In this document: positions 1 through 9,840 of the stretch, piece by piece | Layout of the letters: every line of letters begins with the position of its first letter | How positions within the stretch are numbered: position 1 is the first letter of the stretch | Assembly: GCA_021234155.1 (NCBI GenBank) | Contig: JAJEKV010000004.1 | Location: 22,747,314-22,811,313, forward strand | Source of the DNA: Isoetes taiwanensis | Lineage: Eukaryota > Streptophyta > Lycopodiopsida > Isoetales > Isoetaceae | Reading direction: 5' to 3' | Length of the DNA: 64,000 nucleotides | Made by a program: the position numbers and the translations under genes | The notes under the pieces: generated by a model | The model's input: only the letters and a program-made list of their open reading frames with translations | Databases searched by the model: none | What the model was told of the DNA's origin: nothing

Positions 1-1
1 G

Positions 2-958
2 GCGACAAGGATCGAGAGGCGAATAGCCAGGCATGATGATGAAATCAGGCGGGCCTATGAGCCACCAATCGGCATCACAGCCCTATCGCCAATAGTCATC
101 GATGGAGAGGAGTACATCTTGGCAAACGACATCCTCAACCTTCCTTACTGCCAAGAAGAAGGGCTTAGAATCGACGAGCTCCTAGGCTTGATGGCAAAGG
201 AGCAGCACAGCGACTTCATCGACTATTCCTATCAGGAAATCCCAAGGGAGCTAGCAGAGCGGCACTCTTACGTCGGGGAGACAATGTTAGATATAGCAGC
301 CTATTAGCAGATAAGGGAGATGTATCGGCAACAGGAACCAATCATCCCAGAGGAGGAGTTTCAACAAATACAAAGCAGATTGTACAAACCAGGAAGAGGC
401 CCAAGCTCTAGCCGAACAGTTCGTTCCAGGAGTATGCGGGAGGCATCCAGTAGCATCAATCTGGAGAGCACAACGACCATGTGGAGGGACCATGAAGACC
501 TCTTGGCATTAGACGCCTACGGCGAAGCAGCTCAGAGAAGGGGCACGGGTTCGAAGGCCATAGGGAAGGGTAAGGCACCCCGGTACTATCTTCCAGCCCT
601 CAGCCAAGGGCAGATGATAGTTTTTCACAAGAAGTTCAGCCCACGAGGAGAAGAGTCGGTGGCGCTCCTCATAGCACTCTCTGGCTTCGGGCAGCACGCC
701 AAACTAGATCCCGTAACGGATCATATCATCCTCTTCAAGAGATCCGTGGCACTCCACTGCCTCGACTTCGCCAGAGGCCACCTCAGGGACGCAACAATGA
801 CGGTAGTGGCAGCAACGGCACCCGAACTCCCTGCAACCCAAATGGCTCGAGCACTTAAGGGGGGCCTTCCCAGGAACATCTTGCGGAACGTCAGCAAAGG
901 ACTACGACTCAGGGATGTCAAGAACTTCTTCAAATCGATGAAGGGGCATCGAAGATGA
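2..958 (+). CDS. Unrecognised ORF cut by window edge, one in-frame TAG
   Basis: One frame stays open from base 2 to the stop at 956-958 except for a single TAG at 305-307. The two parts (about 101 and 216 residues) are in the same frame, so a point mutation, a sequencing error or readthrough would join them. The start lies outside the window. The first part is acidic and contains LPYCQEEG; the second is Arg/Ser-rich near its start and ends very basic (KSMKGHRR). I see no zinc knuckle, transmembrane segment or catalytic motif I can name. It lies 330 bases upstream of chromovirus gag on the same strand. It may be a gag-like or extra ORF of the same or another transposon, but this is a guess from position only. 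Confidence 0.4.
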
Positions 959-1288
959 ATATTTTCTGTTTTCATTGATCTTCTAAATTGTATTGAATGT
1001 CTTCAGTTCTATGAATTATCATGTACTTCATATAAATGTATAACACTTATATATTAATTGATATATATTGCCCTTGACTTATAAGTGGAGTTTTGATATG
1101 ATTTCTTTTGTACCTAACAATAATTGTCTTGTAAATAAGGATGAATAATGTATAACTTAAATAACAAGCATTGATGACCAATACTTGCAGCAAGGAACAT
1201 CGGCTCAGGGTCGCAAGGCCAGGGCCGGCAGCACCATTGGGTACCTAGAAACTTATTTGGGCGAGAACAAGACGACAACAACGATGAA
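959..1288. other. AT-rich spacer, no gene seen
   Basis: AT-rich DNA between the edge ORF and chromovirus gag. It ends in ATACTTGCAG (about 1181-1190), which could be a splice acceptor in front of the gag region. No tRNA-complementary primer site of the TGGTATCAGAGC type is visible here, and no LTR boundary could be set. Confidence 0.4.
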
Positions 1289-2348
1289 ATGACGGTGGAA
1301 ACAGTGAATGCAAGGCTCACGCAGATGAGAAACCAGATGCATAACCTACTTCAGTGGGCAACCTCATTGATGAATGCTCAGGAATACGGACCTCCACCAC
1401 TACCTCCACCCCCTGTGCAAGGTGTTGATGAGGCTCCACAGCCAGAAGGGGAAGAGAATCAAGGAAATGTCAAGGACAGAAAGAGAAAACGGAGAAGCAG
1501 AAAGAGTCCAACACCATCCAGCTCTAGCGTATCAGATGCCTCTGACAGTCAGACAGAGGATGAGTCAGATGCATCACAAGGTAGGAAAAAGAGCAGGAAG
1601 GCAGATGATTATCAGAAGAAAGTGGACAGTGCCATGAGTAATGTTTGGAAAACAAGGAAGCTTGGTCAGTTTTCAGGGAAAGACAGGTCAGGCATGGAAG
1701 CAGAAGCTTGGCTTGATGAAATGGAAGAGTTTGGTAATTCTTACGGCATGAAAGACAAAGATATAGGGAAGGTTGCTACAGCCAATTTAATAGGCCCAGT
1801 AAGGATATGGTGGAAAGGGTATGCTAAGTCTAATAAGTTGAGATGAAACAGCTGCAGATTCAAGACATTCAGTAAAGCTTTCCGCAAAACATTACGTGCC
1901 GAGATCGCACACTAGCAGGCAGATCCAACAGTTCTACAGATTGAACCAAGGTACCTTATCGGTAGCCAAGTATACCGAGGAATTTATGAGGCTAAGACTC
2001 AATGTGCCCAGAATCACAGAGAGACAAGCGGTCGATGGTTACATTGAAGGACTCAACAGTAACATCAAGAGGTTAGTTCGAGCAATTAACCCAAAGACAG
2101 TCGGGGAGGCCGAGGACAAGGCCTTAAGTTTGGAAGAAGCACCAGCAACTCCAGGAGAGAAACAATTGCCGTTCAAGGGTAAAACAACAGGGCAGTATCA
2201 GAATAGGCAAGCAGCAAACACGCCAGCCGGAGGCCAACAACATGGGAAAGCTCAGGGAAAGCACTTTGGAGACCGCAAGCCACAGGATGGATCAGGGGGC
2301 AGTTCGCTCAAGCGCCTTTTAGACAACATCCCTAAGGAGAAGAGATAG
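1289..2348 (+). pseudogene. Chromovirus gag (broken)
   Basis: Two ORFs form the gag. The first (1289-1846) starts with MTVETVNARLTQMRNQ, has a proline run (PPPLPPPPV), then a basic and serine-rich stretch, and ends inside the capsid-like region (QFSGKDRSGMEAEAWLDEME, IGPVRIWWKGYA). The frame shifts at about 1846-1895. The second (1896-2348) continues with the typical RQIQQFYRLNQGTLSVAKYT segment, where gag proteins have a conserved F..L.QG..SV..Y..EF pattern, and ends at TAG 2346-2348. The same frame then runs on into the zinc knuckle, so only one stop separates gag from the next ORF. Family assignment is firm; function is lost. Confidence 0.8.
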
Positions 2349-2768
2349 GAGTGCATTGAGAAGAAGTTGTGTTTTAGGTGCTTCCAGCCAGGGCACAGAA
2401 CACACAACTGCCCATTCGTCATGCAGGCAGCGTTGGCAGAACTTGCAGATTGGGAATCTCCAACCGAGAGTGACGACAAAGATGACGACAAGCAGGAAGC
2501 CCAAGATTTCATTGAAGGTGAGTGCAAAATCTGTGCAGCTATTGAGTCAGTGGATGTTGAGAATCAATCCACAGTCATCTCGACTGAGGGAATCATAGAT
2601 AGCAGTCCATACCTAGTCTTGATAGATACAGGTAGCTCTCATAACTTTGCCTCTCCTAGGCTTGTTGCCCTAATGAAGAGCAAGGTCTTGAAGTCAAAGC
2701 CAAGGCCAGTTAGCATGGCAAGTGGTGCCATTCGCCACATAAGGGGAGGAGGATCACGTTTGACATAG
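2349..2768 (+). pseudogene. Chromovirus zinc knuckle and protease
   Basis: Directly after the TAG ending the gag ORF, in the same frame, is a CCHC zinc knuckle CFRCFQPGHRTHNC (CX2CX4HX4C) at about 2370-2411. An acidic stretch follows (SDDKDDDKQEA). The retropepsin active site is LIDTGSSHNFAS, with the Asp-Thr-Gly codons at 2625-2633. The ORF closes at 2768, before the rest of the protease, which continues in another frame at 2792. Confidence 0.85.
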
Positions 2769-2791
2769 ACCTTAGTGGAAGCAAGTGGCTG

Positions 2792-3850
2792 ATGGGGGTA
2801 GAAGTCATGGATATTGGAAAGTATGATCTTATAGTAGGAATGGAGTTCCTGAAGCCAGCTAAAGCCATGATTGACTGCGAGCGCAATGAGATCTCCATGA
2901 CGGCGCCGGACGGCAACAGATTCATAGTAAAAGGTAAGAAGGTAGCTTCTCCTATGCAGTGCATTTCTATGAAGCAGCTAAGAAAGAGTATAGAAAGGAA
3001 CAAGGTGGATTATATTCTGAGGTTAGAGGCAATTGAACCAAGTAAAGAGAAGGGAAATGACCTAAATGGGAATCAGTTGCCCAAGCCAGTAGCAAGGCTA
3101 ATTAGGGAGTTCAATGATGTATTTCCGGATGAAATCCGTCAGTTACCACCTTATAGGGGTGTAGAGTGTGAAATCACATTGGCTCCAGATGCTAATCCTA
3201 CCAGCAAGGCACCCTACAGAATGAGCACCTCAGAGTTGATAGAGCTCAAGAAGCAGCTGTAGGAATTGCTTGACCTTGGATTTATAAGAGCAAGTGTGTC
3301 TCCCTTTGGGGCACCCATACTCTTCGTCAAGAAGAAAGACGAGAGCCTAAGAATGTGTATAGACTATCGCCCGACTTAACAATGGGCGATAAAGAATAAG
3401 TATGCTCGCCAAGGCCCGGATGATTTGATGGATCAGCTCAAGGGGCGAAAGTTTTCTCTAAGATTGACTTAAGGTCGAGGGTTACCACCAAATAAGGATA
3501 AAGGAAGAAGATATCCATAAGACCGCCTTGAGAATGCGATGCGGGCACCGAGTTCTGATAATGCCTTTTGGCTTATCGAATGCCAGGCAACATTCATCGT
3601 CTCATGAGCGACATCTTCGGGGAGTTCTTGGGCGAGTTTGTCATTGTATTCTTGGCGACATCCTAGTCTACAGCAAGTCCATTGAAGAGCATTGCCAGCA
3701 TTTGAGAAGAGTGTAGGAGAAGTTGAGACGGCATCGGTTGCATGGGAAGCTCTCCAAATGCCACTTTGCAACAGGTCGAGTGGAATATTTGGGGCACGTG
3801 GTAACAGCTGAAGGGATTTCTACAGATCTGTCAAAGATTGAGGCAATAGT
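2792..3850 (+). pseudogene. Chromovirus protease end and reverse transcriptase (broken)
   Basis: The ORF 2792-3262 holds the end of the protease (YDLIVGMEFLKPAKAMIDCE, the usual D.I.GM..L segment) and the start of RT (FNDVFPDEIRQLPPYRGVEC). A TAG at 3260-3262 interrupts the frame, which then continues with [20 protein letters not shown] and LRMCIDYR, the usual first RT blocks, before a further stop. Beyond about 3375 the RT is recognisable only in short pieces in changing frames (for example around VLGRVCHCILGDILVYSKSI, 3620-3680, where the YxDD box should be; the Asp-Asp is not intact). It cannot encode an active RT. Confidence 0.78.
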
Positions 3851-4705
3851 TGATTGGCCGGCTCAAGGAGGCGTGGCGAAGTGAGAAGTTTTCTCGGTTG
3901 CGGCGGGGATACTATAGGAAGTTTGTAAAGGACTTCGCTAGGTGGGCGTCCCCCTTATCGGACCTCACCAAGGCCAAAAAGATTAAGGATTGGACTAACC
4001 ATTGGTTAGAAAAAGTCCAAGCTTCCTTTGAGAAGCTCAAAGAGGCTCTAACGACAGCTCCAGTCCTTGTCCTTCCAGATCCGAGCAAAGATAAGCTAGT
4101 AGCCATGGATGCGAGCAAGATAGCAACAGGTGCAGTCTTGATGCAAGAAGGAAGGGTAAGTAAGCCCTACGATTTCGAAGAAGATGAGTGACGCCGAGCA
4201 ACGCTACCCAACCCATGATCAGGAGTTATTAGCCATTGTCAGGGCACTAAGGATTTGGAGGCATTATTTGCTGGGGAGGAAGTTTCAGTTAGATACTGAC
4301 CACCAGAGCCTTCAATATCTTTTCACCCAACCACTCCTCAACCTAAGGCAAAGGAGGTGGATGGAATTCCTTGAGGAATATGATTTTGACATAGTGTATA
4401 AGCCCGGCAAGCTTAATGTTGTTGCAGATACCCTCTCTAGGAGACCATTCGAGACGAGAACGCATTGTAATGCTATATCAACTCTTTCGAGTGGGTATGG
4501 TAAGAAAATTGAGGAGACATTGCCGTCTGATGGTGATTTCAAGGAGGTATGGGCAAGCCTCTCTAAGGAGGCTAGAATAGATAAGGAGCGGGAGGCTTTC
4601 AAACATTATAGGAAGGAAGACAACCTCTTGTACCATAAAGATAAGTTGTGTGTGCCCGAATCGTCAAGAGTAAGGAAGTTAATTCTTCATGACACACACA
4701 CTTGA
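3850..4705 (+). pseudogene. Chromovirus RNase H and integrase start
   Basis: The ORF 3850-4191 covers the thumb of RT and the start of RNase H (VLVLPDPSKDKLVAMDASK, then GAVLMQEGR). The ORF 4184-4705 overlaps it by 8 bases in another frame and continues with YPTHDQELLAIVRALRIWRH, TDHQSLQYLF and VYKPGKLNVVADTLSR, the standard C-terminal RNase H blocks of gypsy elements. Its end (LLYHKDKLCVPESSRVRKLI) enters the integrase N-terminus. These blocks are well conserved, so this is the best preserved part of pol. Confidence 0.85.
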
Positions 4706-5511
4706 CCCAATAGCGAACACGCGAGGATTTATGAAGGCGTATTTCAAGATTCAAAGTAGCTATTTCTGGCGGGAATGAAGAAAGCAGATAGCCGGATATA
4801 TTCGGGAATGCGGTTATTGCCCGGTGAGACTAAAGGCGAGCGACCGGTTCCGGGGAGCTTTGGAACCTTTGGCGTCTGCGAATGCAAAATGGGAAGTAAT
4901 AAGCATGGATTTTATTCTGGGACTTCTTAGGACTCTTGAGGCAAAGATGCACTAATGGTGGTCGTAGATAAATTATCTAAGATGGCACACTTTGTGCCTT
5001 GCAAAACTCTGGACCACCTGACCTTTAGACCTTTTGCCGTTCGATTTGTAAAGGAGATTTTTAGACTCCATGGCATGCCTCGAGATAATCTCGGATAGGG
5101 ATTCTAAGTTCATGAGTGCATTACGGCGGGATCTTTTTGCCATGATCGGACCAAGCTCTCGATGAGCGCGGCTTACCATCCTCGAGACGGATGGCGGGCC
5201 GGAGGCGGGGGACGAATCGCATCATCGAAGATATGCTTTCGAAGTTATGTATGGAATAAGCAATCCAAGTGGGATGATTTCATCCACTTGGTAGAGATTC
5301 GCCTACAGCGATCTGGCGAGTCATCCGGATGTCTCCCTTTATGATCGACTCACGGGTACCCGATTGCCTCACCCCGGACACTTGGCACAATCACGTGTCA
5401 AAGATCGAAGTATCCGGCAAATGCTAGGAGATATGCGGCGGTTGGTGGAAGCTGTATGGGGGCACCTTTTAGCGGCAAGAAGTCGGTGTGAAAAGAGTGT
5501 AGCCCGGCAGG
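4706..5511 (+). pseudogene. Chromovirus integrase core (heavily broken)
   Basis: Short in-frame pieces match the integrase: YIRECGYCPVRLKASDRF (second half of the HHCC zinc site), ANAKWEVISMDFILGL (first catalytic Asp region), and a degraded DRDSKFMSA piece (second Asp region) near 5095. Several stops and frame changes lie between them. Two ORFs at 5162-5344 and 5364-5579 are mostly out-of-frame readings of the same domain. Confidence 0.7.
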
Positions 5512-5986
5512 TTGGGGACCGTAAGGGACTTCAAGGTGGGCGACAATGTGTGGTTGAAGATCAAGGTGAAGCAAGCTAAGCTTCGCATAGGGAATTGCAA
5601 GAAGCTCGCCCCTAGGTGGGACGGTCCGTTTAAGATCTTGGAGAGAGTGGGCTCTCAGGCCTACAAGTTGGATCTTCCGGCACACCTCAAGGTTCACAAG
5701 GTCTTCCACGTAAGTTTATTGAAAAGGTAACCCTGATGAGGTTTTGGATACTCCAACTTTGTTGGAAATGACAGAAGAGCAAGTTGAAATTGTGCCTGAA
5801 TTGCTTCTTGATAAGTCATTCAAGAAGACTAGGAGGTCTCAGTTCCTCCAGTATTTGGTCAAGTGGAAACACTTGCCCGTGGAAGACGCGATATGGGTAT
5901 TGAAGCAGGACTTGGAGAAACAATACCCAGAGTTCATGAAGGAGTTTGATGGGCGAGTCATCTCCGACTTGGTCGACGCCGACTAG
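5512..5986 (+). pseudogene. Integrase C-terminus plus chromodomain
   Basis: The ORF 5512-5730 is the standard integrase C-terminal block: FKVGDNVWLKIK, KLAPRWDGPFKILERVGSQA and KVHKVFHVSLLKR. A stop at 5728-5730 is followed, in a new frame, by the ORF 5744-5986. That ORF carries a chromodomain-like segment (FLQYLVKWKHLPVEDAIWV, then a final acidic-basic helix). The aromatic Y and W positions of the methyl-lysine cage are visible. This is why I call the element a chromovirus. The two ORFs were presumably one reading frame originally. Confidence 0.85.
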
Positions 5987-6500
5987 CCAGGAGGTTAGCT
6001 TAGTATGTTTCTTAGTTAGCCTTAGCTCTGGTATATGTATTCTAGTTAGTAGAGTGCATGTGCCAATTTCTTGGAACGTGTAGGCGATGATGGGATACGC
6101 CTTTAAGGCATTCTCTAGGCCGACGCGCACCAAGAGGTGCGCATGACCATTAGGGTCATGCGAGAGAGGAAGTAAGGCATGGTGGGCGATGATGGGACAT
6201 CTGTCGGATGCTCTCTATGCCACGATACGGGGAACGCGCACCTGGCCATAGGGGGGTCATGGTGAAGGTTAAGTGGTCATGCGCGATGATGGGATCGTGA
6301 GACATTCCCTAGCTTGAAACCCTTGGGGCATGATGCACTGGGGAGTACTCGGCAACGGGTAACCGAGTACAAGGTAGCACTTGATCATGGGCGATGATAG
6401 GAGCATCTTAAATGTTCCTTAAGCTCAAATCCTTAGGGGCCATGATCGGGTGCAAGGTAGTAGGGTAACCTTGAGCTGGTAGTTCGGCTCAAGGAGGTAG
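5987..6500. repeat. Four-unit minisatellite after the chromovirus
   Basis: The 12-mer GCGATGATGGGA starts at 6084, 6186 and 6283, with a one-base variant (GCGATGATAGGA) at 6391. Spacings are 102, 97 and 108 bases. The intervening sequence is also loosely repeated (a piece like GGCATTCTCTAGGCC after each core, then a GGTCATGC or CATGAT block). It lies about 100 bases after the chromodomain stop, so it probably belongs to the 3' untranslated part of the retrotransposon. No LTR end was found. Confidence 0.65.
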
Positions 6501-8940
6501 GTAAGGGAGGTGGTCCCCTAAAACCACAATTTATTAATTTAACTAACGTAATGTGCTACTCGTGCAGGGCGAGCATAGGGGAGCACCGACGGGAGCGCAT
6601 TACGTGGAGGCGGGGAGGCATAATTTAGACTTAAAAATTATGAACCCTAATGTTATGTGATAATGTTTTGACTTACTATAGTATTACTGTTGTTAAGGCT
6701 ATATAATTTTGTATAAGTATAAATATAGCCTATACTATATGTTAATTGAATAATAGAAGTTGCATGTAAATGGTTTTTGCAGGAACATGTAGTGTAGTTA
6801 CCTTAGCGTAATGCTGAGGACACCATTATCCTAAGGGGAGAAGCGTGGCGTTGCGAGGGGAATATCGCCATAAATACATTATATTCTGGACCGAAATCAC
6901 TATACAAGTCTACTCATGTAGCCTTGTATACCTTAGGAAGTGGCAATGGGTGCACATCTAAGTTAAATGCTTAACTTAGATAACCTTAGGATAAGGTCCA
7001 TTTCCACATGGCCTTATCTCATTGGGCAACCGCCACACGGCCCCACCCCATTGGTGCCACGTGGCATCCCATGTGGACCCTAACTTATATTAGCACAAAC
7101 CCTAACCCTAGACCTCTTTCCTGACCCTAGCACCATGAGACTCTCATCGCTTTTCGAAACTCGTTTTGAGCACCGTTTGTTGTGTCATAGGCTAGTGCAG
7201 CAGCCCCCGGAGTGTGGATTACAGCTTCGACCAATTCGAAGACCATGGAGACGCCAGGATTGGGAAGGAGTGCTTTTGGAGCAGGTATGTGGAGTAGTGC
7301 TCTTGGTAGATCATCTGGAAGTTAGCACTCCAGATGGGTTAGTATTTCGTAGCTAGAGTAGAGCCATCCTAGAACCCTTATTCAACATCTTGAACCCTAA
7401 TCAAGGAACCCTAACTGTAAGTTAGATGTGTATGATTAGGTTAAGATGTTACTATGATTATGTTATGATGGTATGTGATATTGGTTGATCATGTTGCTCC
7501 TCTTGTATGGGGAAGGGGGGTAGAGACCTAGAGCCATATGTAGTATGCTCCTAGTTTAGACCCCTTAGTTCCCCTTAGTTACGGCCTGTGCATAAGAGCC
7601 CACCGGGCTATTGGGGCTATGATATGACTCAGCACTACACAACGGGGCTAGAGGCAATACAGAGGGAGGATCCCTGCTAAGCGTGGCTACTCGGTCACTT
7701 TGTGTGGGCCGGGCATGGGTCCGCACCTCCTGGGGCAATGGTGTCGCCCTGCCTCTCAGGAGTTGCAAGTGCCGGCTTGGCTCCTGTTTTGGGGGGTTAA
7801 GTCGGGTACGAATCGTGTGTCGCCACGATTCTCTAGCCGCCCGTGGAACCTTTAGACCCCGGGAAGGGGAGATGCAACCCTTCCTGCCTCGACAGACTGG
7901 GGAGATGCAACCTGGAATAGTCCCGATGGGTGATGCCATGGGATTGCGTATCCGGAAGGCTAGAGTCATGCCTGAGCCCGATCTAGCTCATTCTGCAAAC
8001 TATGCACAGGAGGGGCGGATGGAGTGGTCAACCCTAGCCATTGTCTATAGCCAGCCCCGCCATTGTTATGACTCGGTCTGCTCTATCTTGAGGCCTAGCC
8101 AGTCAGTCATCCTCCTTATGAGTCGGAGCCATGGGTAGGAGCTCTCATGTTTTATGGCATATGATTATCTTCTTTGTAGTTGTGGATATGTGGATGGGTT
8201 ACCCTTCGAGGTAGTATGATGTATTGTTATTGCTAGTTCTGACGTTGTTTATGCTTCCGCTGTGATAGGAGCCCATAGGGGAGGGGCACGCAAGACACCT
8301 TCGTGTCCCTTACCCGCACTAGAGTCATCTCAGAGTGCGGGATAGACGGAGGGCCCGTGCGGTCAAGGACCGGATGGGGGATTTCCTGCAGAGTGTACGG
8401 CCGGATGCCGTATATTTAGCAGAGAGCGTCACAGGTACCATAACCCCGCTTGCCCAGACTTTGGCTATGGCGCTATAGTGTAGTCTACCCTTCTTCCCTT
8501 CCATTCAGTCTTTGTTGCCCTCTTTTAATTTCTTTCAAGCTCGCCTTTAGAAAATGCATGTTGGGGCTGCTTGAAACTGATTGAGTCGATGGAATATTAA
8601 GATTGAACTGCGGTTTCTTTGTGTGTTAGTCGATTATTTCATGTTCTCTTAGTTCCGTTATTGGATCCAACAGAAGCGAATTTGGTAGGTTTGACAGGAA
8701 CTAAAATTGGAGTAATACTTCCCCTGGATATTGCTCGGAGAATGCAGCTTTCTGACGGGCGACGAAATAAAACAGAAACAACAGAATTTTGAATCAAACA
8801 GCTCAAATTCGAAGACCCAGATCAAAATCATTACAGGTAAGAACAGAGAACAGATTTAGACAAAGCAGCTCCAATTCCAAAGGAAAAAGAAAAGAAATTT
8901 CGGATCAAACAACTCAAATCTGAAGGACCCAATTTAAAAT
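6501..8940. other. Non-coding DNA after the chromovirus, no gene supported
   Basis: No coding sequence I can support. A telomere-like stretch AAACCCTAACCCTA lies at about 7097-7110. ORFs at 7135-7356 and 7683-8138 show no recognisable domain and have ordinary chance length. The GC-richer block 7560-8460 could be a diverged LTR or untranslated part of the gypsy element, but I could not find a second copy in the window to prove it. Confidence 0.35.
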
Positions 8941-8953
8941 AATAGACCATACC

Positions 8954-9093
8954 GGATTCCAATGCCGCCGCCCGGTTGTAGAGGAGCTCCAGCTTGAATC
9001 AGTGCAAACAGGCATGTAAATGCTGTGCAGATCTAAATTCCCAAATTCTTCATTCAATGCATAATCCATCACTTTTTGGCACTCGCTAGACAT
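8954..9093 (-). pseudogene. Serine carboxypeptidase-like exon fragment
   Basis: The minus strand reads SSECQKVMDYALNEEFGNLD and then LHSIYMPVC. This fits the conserved segment of plant serine carboxypeptidase-like (SCPL) proteins, in which a Cys is followed by a helix, then EFGNIDPYSIYTPVC. SCPL proteins are secreted or vacuolar alpha/beta-hydrolases. The segment ends at a possible splice donor (GTATGG on the minus strand, just below 8954). No other SCPL exon, and neither the GESYAG serine motif nor the catalytic Asp or His blocks, was recognised nearby. It is either a lone relic or one exon of a gene with very long introns; relic is more likely. Confidence 0.5.
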
Positions 9094-9296
9094 TTTCAGG
9101 CTTTTCCATTCGCGGCATCCGCTTCCATGGCTATGGCAGTGCAAGGTTCAGTGAAGCATTGGGCTATGGCGTCCAAGATTCCTGCGAGCATCAACACGTG
9201 GCGAATGAACCCGCACTTAGATTGCGGCGCCGAAAAAATAGAGAGGGACAAAAACAATGAAAAATTCAAAACTGCTTTATATATGTATCGATATCG

Positions 9297-9508
9297 ATTA
9301 ACAATCAAATAAAGTAGAGAGAAGGTAATATAAACTTACAATTCATATCCAAGTTACTCCAAAGTTGCGAATGTTCTCCAATAAGTGCTAAAGCCTTTCA
9401 TGTCCGCCATGATTGGCTATGACCAAAAATATTATCTAAATGCAACTGAAAATGCAACTTGCAAGTTCAAGTTTCTTAAGATCAGACATTCTATGCTTAA
9501 AAAATGCT
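9297..9508. repeat. Dispersed repeat, part A copy 1
   Basis: Starts near ATTAACAATCAAATAAAGTA and ends near AAAAAATGCTA. It is clearly homologous (roughly 85-90 percent by eye) to 13898-14109. No coding potential. Together with part B it forms a family with copies at 9.3-9.8, 13.0-14.1 and 29.9-31.9 kb. Confidence 0.75.
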
Positions 9509-9539
9509 ATATTTCGTGCAACATATGCATACATTTAAG

Positions 9540-9840
9540 AAAATTTAACTATTCATAACAACAATGCATAATGTGCGAGGAGCTAGAATCGACCAGGCAG
9601 GTCATACATTCCATGCAACACAAATGGCAAAAGGGATAGTGCCAAAGCAATCACAAACTTTTTGCTCGAGGAGTCCATTCACTATTCAACAAAAGAATAA
9701 CTTCGTTCAAGATTCAAAAAGCTCTTCCATAACAGCTCTAATAGTTGCAGCTTGTTTGTAGATAGACGTAGAGTTACAGTATAAATATATATATTGTGCT
9801 ACAAGTTCCCTCTTAAGATTCATATCATTTTGCTACATAT
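9540..9840. repeat. Dispersed repeat, part B copy 1
   Basis: Begins around ATGCATAATGTGCGAGGAGC and includes the shared block GAGGAGCTAGAATCGACCAG, then a region around ATTCACTATTCAACAAAAGA. It is homologous to 13465-13720 and to 31340-31640. A partial extra copy of its start lies at 13372-13425. Here part B follows part A, whereas at 13-14 kb part B precedes part A. Confidence 0.75.

Larger units (their letters stand above)
1289..5986 (+). mobile_element. Decayed Ty3/gypsy chromovirus, internal region
   Basis: The domain order is gag, zinc knuckle, aspartic protease, reverse transcriptase, RNase H, integrase, then a C-terminal chromodomain. This is the order of plant Ty3/gypsy chromoviruses, in which the chromodomain steers integration into heterochromatin. 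All domains are on the plus strand but spread over all three frames with many stops, so the copy cannot make a functional polyprotein. No LTR pair, primer site or target duplication could be identified, so the outer limits are unknown. The region after the stop at 5986 may contain the 3' untranslated part or a diverged LTR. Confidence 0.88.

Noticed and set aside
7097-7110. Telomere or interstitial telomere array
   Set aside because: Only two CCCTAA units; a short telobox-like motif, not an array.
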